The notes beneath the pieces are model-generated. The model saw only the letters and a list, made by a program, of their open reading frames with translations. It was not told where the DNA came from and searched no databases. Both the position numbers and the translations under genes were made by a program. A DNA stretch of 64,000 nucleotides from Oscillospiraceae bacterium (GTDB lineage Bacteria; Bacillota; Clostridia; Oscillospirales; Ruminococcaceae): the NCBI GenBank assembly GCA_017887325.1, contig JAGHIE010000003.1, positions 1-64,000 on the forward strand, in the 5' to 3' direction. Of this stretch, positions 45,511 through 54,647 are shown piece after piece (the stretch's first letter is position 1; every line of letters begins with the position of its first letter).

Positions 45511-46839
45511 ATGAATACAAATGAAAATAATCAAAATTATAATACAGACGGTCAAGAAAACAATCAACCTAACTGGACAATTCCAAATGATAATTCACAA
45601 TCAATATCTTGGGATACAATATCAGAAGATACAAACACTAATGATGTTAATGATTTTTACACACAAGGATATTCTGATGATAAAGAACCAAAGAAAAAAG
45701 AAAATAGTAAAAATGTTAAAGTCATTGCAATTACAATAGCTATTTTATTAGCTTCTACTGCTTGTGGTTTTGCTGGTAGTATTTTAGGTAATCAATTAAT
45801 GAGCAAAAATACTGATAGTAATGGTAATGCTGTAATTACAAAATCTATTGTTAACACAGCAAATACAGCAGGTTCTACTGCAACAACAGCAGATGTAGTT
45901 ACAGCTGTTGCTGATAGTGTAGTAGAAATTTCTACAGAAACTGTTCAAACAAATAATTTCTTGCAACAATATATTTCAGAAGGCGCAGGTAGTGGTGTAA
46001 TTATAGATTCTAATGGATATATCTTAACAAACAACCATGTTATTGAAGGAGCTAGTAAAATACAAGTTAGAACCAAAAACGGAAACACCTATGATGCAAA
46101 ATTAATAGGTACAGATGCTGAAAGTGATTTAGCTGTAATCAAAATTGAAGAAACAGGCTTAAAGGCAGCTGTATTTAGTGACTCTAGTAAATTAGTTGTA
46201 GGTGAAACAGCAATTGCTGTTGGTAACCCACTAGGTGAATTAGGTGGTACTGTTACACAAGGTATCATAAGTGCTTTAGACAGAGAAATTACAATTGAAG
46301 GTCAAACAATGAACTTACTACAAATTGATGCTGCTATAAACCCTGGTAACTCAGGTGGTGGTTTATTTAATAGTTCTGGTGAATTAATTGGTATAGTAAA
46401 TGCAAAAACTTCAGCTTCTGGCATTGAAGGATTAGGGTTTGCTATTCCATCAAATACAGCTCAAAAAGTCGCTACCGATTTAATCGAAAATGGATATGTT
46501 TCTGGTAAAGTTAAATTAGGTGTTACAATGATTGAAATTAACGACAAAGTTACTGCAGCACAATATAATGTATCTGATTTTGGAGTTTATATTGCTCAAG
46601 TAAATGCTAACTCTGATGCTTACTATGGTGGTTTAAAAGCTGGAGACAGAATTGTTTCAATAAATGGAGAAAAGATAGAAACTTCTTCACAAATCAAAGA
46701 AATAATTGAAAATAGTAGCGTTGGAGATAAACTATCATTTGTTGTTAAACGAGGAACAAAAGAAGTAAACTTAGAAATAACACTTACAGAATATAATAGT
46801 TCTGCATCTGCTTTCGAAAACACACAAAATAACCAATAA
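45511..46839 (+). CDS. HtrA-type trypsin-like serine protease with PDZ domain
   Basis: This protein of about 442 residues has an Asn/Gln-rich cytosolic N-terminus (1-65), one transmembrane helix (about 69-95), a trypsin-like protease domain and a C-terminal PDZ domain. The triad is visible: His in TNNHVIEG, Asp in AESDLAVIKI and Ser in NPGNSGGGLF. It degrades misfolded proteins outside the membrane. I chose ATG 45511 behind AGGAGG; the frame is open from 45340 but has no earlier ribosome site. It is a single-gene unit with a strong terminator. Confidence 0.93.
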   Translation: MNTNENNQNYNTDGQENNQPNWTIPNDNSQSISWDTISEDTNTNDVNDFYTQGYSDDKEPKKKENSKNVKVIAITIAILLASTACGFAGSILGNQLMSKNTDSNGNAVITKSIVNTANTAGSTATTADVVTAVADSVVEISTETVQTNNFLQQYISEGAGSGVIIDSNGYILTNNHVIEGASKIQVRTKNGNTYDAKLIGTDAESDLAVIKIEETGLKAAVFSDSSKLVVGETAIAVGNPLGELGGTVTQGIISALDREITIEGQTMNLLQIDAAINPGNSGGGLFNSSGELIGIVNAKTSASGIEGLGFAIPSNTAQKVATDLIENGYVSGKVKLGVTMIEINDKVTAAQYNVSDFGVYIAQVNANSDAYYGGLKAGDRIVSINGEKIETSSQIKEIIENSSVGDKLSFVVKRGTKEVNLEITLTEYNSSASAFENTQNNQ

Positions 46840-46872
46840 AAAAAAGAGCAACATTAAATGTTGCTCTTTTTT
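46840..46872. terminator. Terminator between htrA and the DUF4234 gene
   Basis: AAAAAAGAGCAACAT and ATGTTGCTCTTTTTT form a 15-bp stem with a 3-nt loop, serving the two convergent genes. It touches the stop codon that the DUF4234 gene would use if its frame were intact. Confidence 0.88.
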
Positions 46873-47229
46873 ATCTGTACATAGATGCATTATTATATGC
46901 TTCCGCTACTTTATTAAAGTTAGAAATAAATAAGTATTCTGCTATAATTGGTCCAACCATAATAAGTATGAAGTACCATTTTCAAATACTTTTACTTCAT
47001 TTGCTTGTGCTACTTCTTGAATATAATTACCATATTGATAGTACCAAATATAAGTATAAATACCACAAGTAACAATTGTTAATAAAACTGCTAATGCTGG
47101 ATCAATTTTTTGTTCACCAACAATTTGGTTTAAATCTCTTGTCATAGTATAAACATAATAATATCCATAAATACCACAAGTTACTATTGATAATAGTAAA
47201 ACCATCCAGAAATTTCTTTGTTGAATCAT
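46871..47229 (-). pseudogene. DUF4234-type membrane protein, frameshifted near the C-terminus
   Basis: The N-terminal part reads as a DUF4234 membrane protein: two TCGIYGYYY/TCGIYTYIWYY helices. The open frame then ends with TAG at 46942. In the -1 frame the DNA continues YFILIMVGPIIAEYLF and ISNFNKVAEAYNNA to a TAA at 46871, exactly the third helix and tail expected for the family. One extra A in the run at 46979-46982 restores a 119-residue protein. This is a mutation or a base-calling error. I chose ATG 47229, which follows GAGGGG. Confidence 0.72.
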
Positions 47230-47254
47230 ACTCTTTTCCCCTCTCTTCATAATA

Positions 47255-47695
47255 TTAATTTATCAAAGATTTAATCTTAATAAATACTTGATATAAAGGT
47301 GCATCATAATTATAATCCATAGGTGCTATATCTGGAAATAATAAATACATTCTAACTGCATATGTTCCTAAATATATAATCGCCAATATAATAATAAAAA
47401 TAATATTTGCTCTCTTACTTTTAAAAATATTCTCACCTTTTGCAACAGCAACTAACAACAAAGGTACAGTAAGCCAAAATAATGGCTGCCAATAAAAAGC
47501 TTCCAACCATCTACCATGCAAAAAGCTAATACAAGCTCTTGTAGTTCCACACCCCAAACACGGAAAACCTGTTAAAGATTTAAAAATACACCCTATGTCT
47601 AATATTAGTATCAATATAATAACTACTGCTAATACCAATAGTTTATGTATTATATTTTTTATAAAGTTATTACTTTTACTTTTCTTTTTTTTCAT
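47255..47695 (-). CDS. DUF2752-type membrane protein
   Basis: This protein of about 146 residues has three hydrophobic segments and the family motif FPCLGCGTTRACISFLHGRW (near 45-65). DUF2752 has no established function. The frame is open further upstream to 47860, but that part is RNase P RNA; the ATG at 47695 begins the basic MKKKKSKS leader. The ribosome site (AAGAGAAT) is weak. It lies between rnpB and the DUF4234 gene, which may be its partner. Confidence 0.8.
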   Translation of the reverse strand: MKKKKSKSNNFIKNIIHKLLVLAVVIILILILDIGCIFKSLTGFPCLGCGTTRACISFLHGRWLEAFYWQPLFWLTVPLLLVAVAKGENIFKSKRANIIFIIILAIIYLGTYAVRMYLLFPDIAPMDYNYDAPLYQVFIKIKSLIN

Positions 47696-47726
47696 TATAA
47701 ATTCTCTTTTATATTTTAATATAATC

Positions 47727-47753
47727 AAAGCAGAGAATAATATCCTCTGCTTT
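47727..47753 (-). terminator. Stem-loop at the 3' end of rnpB
   Basis: AAAGCAGAG and CTCTGCTTT form a 9-bp stem with a 9-nt loop just after the rnpB 3' end. The U-tract is short (TTTGATTAT), so some read-through into the DUF2752 gene is likely. Confidence 0.65.
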
Positions 47754-47754
47754 T

Positions 47755-48102
47755 GAATGTGACCAAATCTATAAGCCGAGTTCTGTCTTTGTAGTAATCT
47801 ATCTTTGCATGGCGTCGCCGCTTCATGCTCGGGGATAAAAATCCCACTGCCACCTTTCAAGACCGTCGGACCAACGAATACATCTTAGTCGGTGTTGCAT
47901 CGGATAGGGTTTACATAGCCACATAGTCTCCTATATGCTGGTGAGCTCTTACCTCGCCTTTCCACCCTTACCATAAAAATATGGCGGTATATCTCTGTTG
48001 CACTTGCCCTAGAGTCGCCTCCGGCTGTCGTTAACAGCTATCCTGTCCTATGATGCTCGGACTTTCCTCGCAGTAAAACTGCGCTACTACATGATTTGCT
48101 CT
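47755..48102 (-). ncRNA. rnpB: RNase P RNA, type A
   Basis: The minus strand holds the catalytic RNA of RNase P, about 348 nt. It has the P4 5' block GAGGAAAGTCCGAGC, the 3' block ACAGAACTCGGCTTATAGA and the universal GGCAAGTGCAACAGAGA. The ends pair as CAAATC/GATTTG (P1). The layout is ancestral type A, as in other Clostridia, not the Bacillus type B. It processes tRNA 5' ends with RnpA. The 5' end is placed from the promoter and is approximate. Confidence 0.95.
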
Positions 48103-48108
48103 GACTTC

Positions 48109-48138
48109 ATTATACCTTATCTATTTAGACTTTGTCAA
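48109..48138 (-). promoter_or_regulatory. rnpB promoter
   Basis: The minus strand reads TTGACA (48133-48138), an 18-nt spacer and TATAAT (48109-48114). Confidence 0.85.
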
Positions 48139-48226
48139 ACTTATTTTTTCTTAATATTTTATTGATTTTTCATATTTAGTGATATAAAATCATATTATAT
48201 AATTAATTTGTTTTAGGAGGTTTTTT

Positions 48227-48733
48227 ATGAATAATTTAAAAGAAATTTCTATTGATGATTTATCATTTAATCCATTTAACAAAATTGGTAAAGAATGGTT
48301 TTTGATTACATCAGGCAACATAAACAATTATAATACTATGACTGCTAGTTGGGGAATGATGGGATTTTTATGGGGAAAACCTGTTATAAACTGTTTTGTT
48401 CGTCCTCAAAGATATACTTTTGACTTTATCGAAAAAAATGATTTATTTACTATTTCATTTTTTGAAAGCGATAAAAAAGATGCCTTAACTTTCTGTGGAA
48501 CAAAATCTGGTAGAGATTATGATAAAGCTAAAGAAACTGGTCTAACACCATTAGATGTTGATAATTGTGTAACTTTTTCCGAAGCCAGTTTAGTTTTTGT
48601 ATGTAAAAAAATGTATACACAAAACTTTGAAAAAAATAATTTCTTAGAAGATGACAATGTTGAAAAATGGTATGCTAATAATGATTTCCATAAATCTTAT
48701 ATTGGTGAAATAATAAAAGTTTATAGTAAATAA
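48227..48733 (+). CDS. Flavin reductase family protein
   Basis: This 168-residue protein has the FMN-binding split-barrel fold of flavin reductase-like proteins (WFLITSGN, NTMTASWGMMGFLWGKPV, then FVRPQRYTFDFIEKND). It probably binds FMN, but the substrate is unknown; relatives include flavin reductases and flavoredoxins. AGGAGG precedes the ATG. It is a single-gene unit ending in a shared terminator. Confidence 0.88.
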   Translation: MNNLKEISIDDLSFNPFNKIGKEWFLITSGNINNYNTMTASWGMMGFLWGKPVINCFVRPQRYTFDFIEKNDLFTISFFESDKKDALTFCGTKSGRDYDKAKETGLTPLDVDNCVTFSEASLVFVCKKMYTQNFEKNNFLEDDNVEKWYANNDFHKSYIGEIIKVYSK

Positions 48734-48775
48734 AAAAATCCCTATGCTTTACTTTTTGTAAGCATAGGGATTTTT
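48734..48775. terminator. Bidirectional terminator between flavin reductase gene and ftsH
   Basis: AAAAATCCCTATGCTT and AAGCATAGGGATTTTT form a perfect 16-bp stem with a 10-nt loop, serving two convergent genes. Confidence 0.9.
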
Positions 48776-48776
48776 G

Positions 48777-50762
48777 TTATTCTTCACTTTTTTCTTCAGA
48801 ATCTTGAGAAACTTCTTCATTATTCTCTATTTCTGTTTTTTCTAATTTTTTATTAGCCATTTTATTTAACTCAGCTTCAACATCTTCAACTGATATTTCA
48901 CCTGTCATCAATTGTTTAAATGTCTTAGCATCTACTTTTTCATATGCCATTAAATATTTAGCAACTAAATCTAATTGATCATAGTGAGTTGTTAAAATTT
49001 CTTTAGCTTTGTTATATGCTTCGTCAATCAAGATTTTTATTTCTTTATCAATTTCAGAAGCAACTTCTTCAGAATAATTTCTTTGATGTCCCATATCTCT
49101 GCCTAAGAAAACTTCGCTTTGTGCTTCACCATATACAATAGGACCTAATTTAGAACTAAATCCATATTTAGTAACCATGTTTCTAGCAGTAGCTGTAGCT
49201 CTTTCAATATCATTAGATGCACCTGTACAAATATCATCTAGTGATACAGCTTCTGCAACACGACCACCAAGTAATACAACCAAGCTTTCTTTCATTTTAT
49301 TCTTAGATACATGTGAACGATCATCAACTGGTAAGTTCATAGTATATCCTGCAGCCATACCTCTTGGTATAATGGATATTTCATGAACTGGGTCTTGAGT
49401 TGGACTATAGTAAGTAACAACTGCATGACCTGCTTCGTGATAAGCTGTAATTTTCTTATCAACTTCATGTATTTTATGAGAGCGTTTTTCTGGACCTGCA
49501 ACAACTTTAATTGTTGCTTCTTCAATATCTTGACCAGTAATAGCTTTTTTACCTTTTCTAGCTGCTAATAAAGCTGCTTCGTTTAATAAGTTTTCTAAAT
49601 CAGCACCTGTAAAACCTGCTGTTGATCTAGCAATAACTTTTAAGTCAACATCAAAACCTAAAGGTTTGTTTCTAGCATGAACTTTTAGTATTTCTTCCCT
49701 ACCTTTAACATCAGGATAGTTAACAACTACTTGTCTGTCAAATCTTCCTGGTCTTAAAAGTGCAGGGTCTAAAATATCTCTACGGTTTGTAGCTGCAATA
49801 ATGATAATACCTTCATTTGCACCAAATCCGTCCATTTCAACTAATAATTGGTTTAATGTTTGTTCTCTTTCATCATGTCCACCGCCAAGACCTGCTCCAC
49901 GATGACGACCAACAGCATCTATTTCGTCGATGAAAATGATAGCTGGAGAATTTTTCTTAGCATTTTCAAATAATTCTCTAACCCTTGATGCACCAACACC
50001 AACAAACATTTCAACGAAATCAGAACCAGATATTGAGAAGAAAGGAACTCCTGCTTCACCAGCAACGGCTCTTGCAAGTAAAGTTTTACCAGTACCTGGA
50101 GGGCCTACTAATAAAACACCTTTAGGAATTCTAGCTCCTAATTCGCTAAATTTGCTAGGATTTTTCAAAAATTCAACAATCTCTGCTAATTCTTCTTTTT
50201 CTTCATCAGCACCAGCAACTTCTGCAAATGTTGTTTTTATTCCTGTTTGAATAGGATTTTTCATATTAGCTCTGGTAAATTGAGTCATCTTTCCACCAGC
50301 ACCAACTTGTTTCATCATAAAGATAAAGATGAATATCATTAATCCTATTAAGATTAAACTAGGTAACATTTGTAAAATCCAACTATTATTAGAACTTGCC
50401 TTATAATCTATTTCCATTCTGTTATTAGGATTTTCTTGATTATATTGTTCAACATATGGTCTTATTTCGTCTAAAAATAGTTGAGGAGCATGTATTTTAT
50501 ACTTATACACAGAACCACCTTTGTCTAAAGGTTTAGCTCCTTCAAACTCAACTCCCTCTTTAATTTGTAGAGTAAGTTCGCCATTTCCTAAATCCAAATT
50601 ATACTTATCTACTTTTTGATCTTCAAACAAATAGATTATTTCAGAATATTTGTGTTCAGGAGATACTGTTGTTAATATTCTGCTCATTACAAAAACAAAA
50701 CTCAATAATATCGCCAATATTAAAGCATAAATTAGAACAGTCTTTTTTGCGTTATTTTTCAA
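48777..50762 (-). CDS. ftsH: ATP-dependent zinc metalloprotease FtsH
   Basis: This 661-residue membrane AAA+ protease has two N-terminal transmembrane helices (about 8-25 and 125-145), a Walker A ([16 protein letters not shown] near 215), the SRH region and the zinc-protease motif HEAGHAVV near 430. The C-terminal tail is acidic. It degrades membrane and regulatory proteins at the inner face of the membrane. A GGGGAG site precedes the ATG. Order tilS-hpt-ftsH is the classical one. Confidence 0.96.
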   Translation of the reverse strand: MKNNAKKTVLIYALILAILLSFVFVMSRILTTVSPEHKYSEIIYLFEDQKVDKYNLDLGNGELTLQIKEGVEFEGAKPLDKGGSVYKYKIHAPQLFLDEIRPYVEQYNQENPNNRMEIDYKASSNNSWILQMLPSLILIGLMIFIFIFMMKQVGAGGKMTQFTRANMKNPIQTGIKTTFAEVAGADEEKEELAEIVEFLKNPSKFSELGARIPKGVLLVGPPGTGKTLLARAVAGEAGVPFFSISGSDFVEMFVGVGASRVRELFENAKKNSPAIIFIDEIDAVGRHRGAGLGGGHDEREQTLNQLLVEMDGFGANEGIIIIAATNRRDILDPALLRPGRFDRQVVVNYPDVKGREEILKVHARNKPLGFDVDLKVIARSTAGFTGADLENLLNEAALLAARKGKKAITGQDIEEATIKVVAGPEKRSHKIHEVDKKITAYHEAGHAVVTYYSPTQDPVHEISIIPRGMAAGYTMNLPVDDRSHVSKNKMKESLVVLLGGRVAEAVSLDDICTGASNDIERATATARNMVTKYGFSSKLGPIVYGEAQSEVFLGRDMGHQRNYSEEVASEIDKEIKILIDEAYNKAKEILTTHYDQLDLVAKYLMAYEKVDAKTFKQLMTGEISVEDVEAELNKMANKKLEKTEIENNEEVSQDSEEKSEE

Positions 50763-50802
50763 ATTGATTTTCTCCCCTTTTCAATAAATTTATTGCTTAA
50801 TT

Positions 50803-51345
50803 TTATTTATTATAAACTTCTGGTTTTAACGCTCCTATATAAGATACATTTCTGTACATTTCATCATAGTCTAATCCATAGCCTACAACAAATTCATCAG
50901 GAATTATAAAACCTTTATAATCAGCTTTTATGTCTTCTACTTGTCTGCGTTCTGGTTTATCAAGTAATGTACATATTTTTATTGACTTAGGTTCTCTGTC
51001 CATTAAGATTTTTTTAATATAGCTTAAAGTCATACCACTATCTAAAATATCTTCTACAATAAGTAAATCATAACCTCTTATATCGATATCTAAGTCTTTT
51101 ATAATTTTTACTGTACCACTTGTTTTTGTTCCACTGCCATAACTAGAGACACTCATAAAGTCTATTCTACATTTTAAATTTATAGCTCTCATTAAATCTG
51201 CCATAAATACAACAGAACCTTTTAAAACACTAACTAATAACAAGTTTTTATCTTTATAGTCTTCTGTGATTTGATTTCCTAATTCTTTTATTTTGTTTTG
51301 TAATTCTTCTTCGCTTACTAATACTTTTAAAATATCATTATGCAT
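50803..51345 (-). CDS. hpt: Hypoxanthine phosphoribosyltransferase
   Basis: This enzyme of about 180 residues has the PRPP-binding loop [14 protein letters not shown] near 105 and the type I PRTase fold. It salvages hypoxanthine and guanine to IMP and GMP. I chose ATG 51345, 8 nt after AGAGGA; a TTG at 51351 lies too near. It sits between tilS and ftsH. Confidence 0.95.
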   Translation of the reverse strand: MHNDILKVLVSEEELQNKIKELGNQITEDYKDKNLLLVSVLKGSVVFMADLMRAINLKCRIDFMSVSSYGSGTKTSGTVKIIKDLDIDIRGYDLLIVEDILDSGMTLSYIKKILMDREPKSIKICTLLDKPERRQVEDIKADYKGFIIPDEFVVGYGLDYDEMYRNVSYIGALKPEVYNK

Positions 51346-51370
51346 AACCAAAATCCTCTCTACTGCTTCC

Positions 51371-52705
51371 CTATATTTGTGTTATTCTTATAGCAGTTTT
51401 TGTATTTTCATCGCATTTAACTCTGCTTGCAACACCTATTCCTTCAACTGCTATAACTCCAATATCATCTGATAATACAAATAATTTTTTTCTATATTCT
51501 TTATCTATATGTTTTTCTTGATAAATCTTTTTCAAAGATTTAGTCGGAACTTTATCTGATAGTTTTATTTCGTCTTTAGGTAATCTATTTCTAATAATAA
51601 CACTACCGATTATTTTACCACAATCTATGGAAATATCAAACATATTTTTATAAATTTTATTAAAACTTTTAAAGGTATATGTATCTAAAGTATTAATTTT
51701 ATAACTTATTCCTGTGTTACTTTCAAATACCCCATCTTCTAAGGTTTGATGCACTTGTTTTATCTCTTTATCATCAATGATATTTAAAAACAGAACATTA
51801 TCTTTAAACACAATAAATTTATTCTTAGCTATATTAAATTTACCACATTTATTGTATATCATTGATAAAATACTTGATACATATTTTTCACTTATTTCCA
51901 AATTATTATTGGATAAAAACATCAGAATAATTCTTTTTTGTATTGATTTGTGTAAATTTAAAAAATCACTTAAGTTCAATGAATTATTTTCTAATCTACA
52001 CAATTCATATTGTTTTATAGCTTCTGATTCTATAAAATCTAAATCTTCTTTTATATTACTTACTAGTCTACTAATATTTCCTTCTAAATTAGAATTTATA
52101 TTCCTAAGTTCTGGTATAACTATATGTCTAATTTTATTTCTTGTATAATCCAATGTTAAATTAGTAGAATCAGTAACATATTCTAAATTATTTTTCTTAC
52201 AATAATCTTCTATATCATTTCGTGTAAGATTTAAAATAGGTCTTACAATGTTCCCCCTAATTGCAGGTATTCCACATAATCCGTTTAAGCCACAACCTCT
52301 ACTCATATTGAATAATATTGTTTCTAAATTATCAGATAAAGTGTGTGCTGTAGCAATATATTGTGCGTTATATTTAACTCGTACTCTTTCAAATAAGTCA
52401 TAACGACAATCTCTACCACATTCTTCTAACCCTTTTCCTGTTTTTAATGATAATTCTTTCAAATTAACTTCTTCAACAATTAACTTTATGCTCCATTTAT
52501 CACATATATCTTTAACAAAATTACAATCTCTTATACTTTCTTGTCCTCTTAAATTGTGATTTAGATGACATGCAATAACATTTATATTTTTTTCATTTTG
52601 AAATTTAAGCATATGTGTCAGTGCAACAGAATCTGCCCCTCCAGACAAACCTACTACAACTGTATCATTATCATTAAAAAAAGATAAATCTATAATATTT
52701 TCCAC
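51371..52705 (-). CDS. tilS: tRNA(Ile)-lysidine synthase TilS
   Basis: This 444-residue N-type ATP pyrophosphatase has the P-loop [16 protein letters not shown] near 17-32, and the CTD substrate-recognition domain at the end. It makes lysidine at C34 of the AUA-reading tRNA-Ile. No strong ribosome site is seen before the ATG (AGGTAG). It leads tilS-hpt-ftsH; dnaB ends 36 bp upstream. Confidence 0.93.
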   Translation of the reverse strand: MENIIDLSFFNDNDTVVVGLSGGADSVALTHMLKFQNEKNINVIACHLNHNLRGQESIRDCNFVKDICDKWSIKLIVEEVNLKELSLKTGKGLEECGRDCRYDLFERVRVKYNAQYIATAHTLSDNLETILFNMSRGCGLNGLCGIPAIRGNIVRPILNLTRNDIEDYCKKNNLEYVTDSTNLTLDYTRNKIRHIVIPELRNINSNLEGNISRLVSNIKEDLDFIESEAIKQYELCRLENNSLNLSDFLNLHKSIQKRIILMFLSNNNLEISEKYVSSILSMIYNKCGKFNIAKNKFIVFKDNVLFLNIIDDKEIKQVHQTLEDGVFESNTGISYKINTLDTYTFKSFNKIYKNMFDISIDCGKIIGSVIIRNRLPKDEIKLSDKVPTKSLKKIYQEKHIDKEYRKKLFVLSDDIGVIAVEGIGVASRVKCDENTKTAIRITQI

Positions 52706-52741
52706 TTATAAACTACCTATCTTTCATTGATATTATATCTA

Positions 52742-54103
52742 TTAAAATGGAGGTGGAACTCTATTAGTTTCTAAATTTGCAAATTTAGTAAACTGTCCGT
52801 CCCATCTTAAATTAACTTCGCCTGTTGTACCATGACGATTTTTAGCAAGAATACATTGTGATATAAAAGGATTTTCAACTTCTTTATTGTAATATCCTTC
52901 TCTAAATAAAAACATAACAATATCAGCATCTTGCTCGATAGAACCTGATTCACGCAAATCTGATAACATTGGTTTATGTCCTTCCCTTTGCTCTGCTGAA
53001 CGGTTCAACTGTGATAAAAGTATAATCGGTACATTAAATTCTTTTGCCATGATTTTTAAATTTCTAGTCATTTTAGAAATCTCTTGCACACGATTTTCAT
53101 TTCTACCACCACCGGACATAAGTTGCAAATAGTCTATAACTATAAGACCTAGATTTTTAAGTCTTCTAATCATTGATTTTATCTCTGCAACCCCAACACT
53201 TGGTGTTTCTGATAAATATATGTTGGTTTTCATAAGCACTTCTGCTGTACTTATAAGTTGTGTCCATTGGTCAGATGAAAGTTTACCTGTTTTTAATGCT
53301 TCACTAGGTACTTGTGCTTCTGATGATAACACCCTAGATACTAATTGCTCATTAGACATTTCCAAAGAAAATACAGCTATATCTTTATCATATTTTTTTG
53401 CTACATTAGTAGCTACATTCAACGCAAACGATGTTTTACCCATACCAGGTCTTGCTGCGAGCAAAATAAGGTCTGATTTATTAAGACCAGTCATCATTGC
53501 GTCTAAAGCATTAAATCCTGTAGATAAACCTAAATATTGTTCTCTATCTTCACTTGTTAAATTTCTAAGATTTTCAAAAGTTTGCATTATTACATCAGAA
53601 ATAGGTTTCAAACTTGAACCTGTCTTACCTTTTCTTATATCATATAGCTTTTGCTCAGCCATATCCATAAGTTGTTCTGCTGAAGCTTCACCCTCTTGAG
53701 TTTTATAAGTCAGTTCTCTAGCAATAGAAATCAATTGTCGTTTATAATACTTATCTCTAACAATATCACAATAATCAGTAATATTTGATACAGAAGGAAC
53801 CAAGCTCATAATTTGAACTAAATATTTTTTTGCATCACTTTCATTATCAAATATATTTGTAATATTAACTTCTTCTAAAAAAGTAATAAAGTCTATATTT
53901 TTAGATAAATTGAACATTTGGACAAATATATTAAACATTTTTGCATGTTCGCTTTTATAAAACATATCTGCATTTGTTATATGTCCAATTACAGTTGGTA
54001 TACAATCTGGTTCAACTAGCATACCACCAAGTATTGCTTGTTCTGCTTCTAAGCTAAATGGCAAAACTTCTTCTAAAAGTAGATTTTCTTTATATTCTGC
54101 CAC
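52742..54103 (-). CDS. dnaB: Replicative DNA helicase DnaB
   Basis: This 453-residue helicase has an N-terminal DnaG-interacting domain (about 10-110) and a RecA-like core with Walker A ARPGMGKTSFALNVA (near 217) and the VIDYLQLM block. It is the ring helicase at replication forks. The start is a GTG, with TGGAGG about 7 nt upstream. It follows rplI after a 70-bp gap holding a stem-loop, in the order rnj-gdpP-rplI-dnaB. No intein is present. Confidence 0.95.
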   Translation of the reverse strand: MAEYKENLLLEEVLPFSLEAEQAILGGMLVEPDCIPTVIGHITNADMFYKSEHAKMFNIFVQMFNLSKNIDFITFLEEVNITNIFDNESDAKKYLVQIMSLVPSVSNITDYCDIVRDKYYKRQLISIARELTYKTQEGEASAEQLMDMAEQKLYDIRKGKTGSSLKPISDVIMQTFENLRNLTSEDREQYLGLSTGFNALDAMMTGLNKSDLILLAARPGMGKTSFALNVATNVAKKYDKDIAVFSLEMSNEQLVSRVLSSEAQVPSEALKTGKLSSDQWTQLISTAEVLMKTNIYLSETPSVGVAEIKSMIRRLKNLGLIVIDYLQLMSGGGRNENRVQEISKMTRNLKIMAKEFNVPIILLSQLNRSAEQREGHKPMLSDLRESGSIEQDADIVMFLFREGYYNKEVENPFISQCILAKNRHGTTGEVNLRWDGQFTKFANLETNRVPPPF

Positions 54104-54132
54104 AAAATATCCTCCAGTCTATAAACTAATAT

Positions 54133-54161
54133 AGACATTCACTGTTTTTCAATGAATGTCT
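54133..54161 (-). other. Intercistronic stem-loop between rplI and dnaB
   Basis: AGACATTCA and TGAATGTCT form the outer stem and the inner bases extend it to about 12 bp with one G-U pair. No U-tract follows. It could separate the high rplI expression from dnaB. Confidence 0.55.
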
Positions 54162-54173
54162 AAAATTTCAAAA

Positions 54174-54620
54174 CTATTGTTCACAAACATTTACATTCAT
54201 GTTAGCAACTACACCTGTGTGTAATTTAACTTGAAATTCAAATGTTCCAAAACCTTTTATATCATTTTTTAGGCTAATTTTCTTTTTATTAACTTCAACA
54301 TTATATTGTTGTTGCAAAGCATCTGATAATTCTTTAGCTGTAACTTTACCAAACAATTTACCACCATCACCAGCTTTAGCTTTTACAGTAATAGTTTTAC
54401 CTTCTAATCCTTGAGCTATTTCTTTTGCATTGTCTAAAGCAACTTTAGCGTGATAAGCAGTAGCTTCATCTTTATTTTTTTTATCATTCATAGCTTGAGC
54501 ATCAGCAATAACTGCTAGTCCTTTTTTTAATAAAAAGTTTTTAGCATATCCGTCAGATACATTTACTAAATCACCTTTTTTACCTGAACCTTTTACATCT
54601 TCTTTTAAAATAACTTTCAT
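54174..54620 (-). CDS. rplI: 50S ribosomal protein L9
   Basis: This protein of about 148 residues has the L9 N-terminal domain ([17 protein letters not shown], then [13 protein letters not shown]) and a C-terminal domain. It binds 23S rRNA. I chose ATG 54620, behind GGAGG, which gives the standard MKVIL start; the longer frame from 54635 covers the ribosome site. It lies between gdpP and dnaB, as in most Firmicutes. Confidence 0.96.
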   Translation of the reverse strand: MKVILKEDVKGSGKKGDLVNVSDGYAKNFLLKKGLAVIADAQAMNDKKNKDEATAYHAKVALDNAKEIAQGLEGKTITVKAKAGDGGKLFGKVTAKELSDALQQQYNVEVNKKKISLKNDIKGFGTFEFQVKLHTGVVANMNVNVCEQ

Positions 54621-54647
54621 TTGTTTTTCCTCCATTATGTAGTAATG

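Noticed and set aside
47696-47860. N-terminal extension of the DUF2752 open frame
   Set aside because: It is the antisense-free 3' part of RNase P RNA read in one frame; the protein start fits at 47695.
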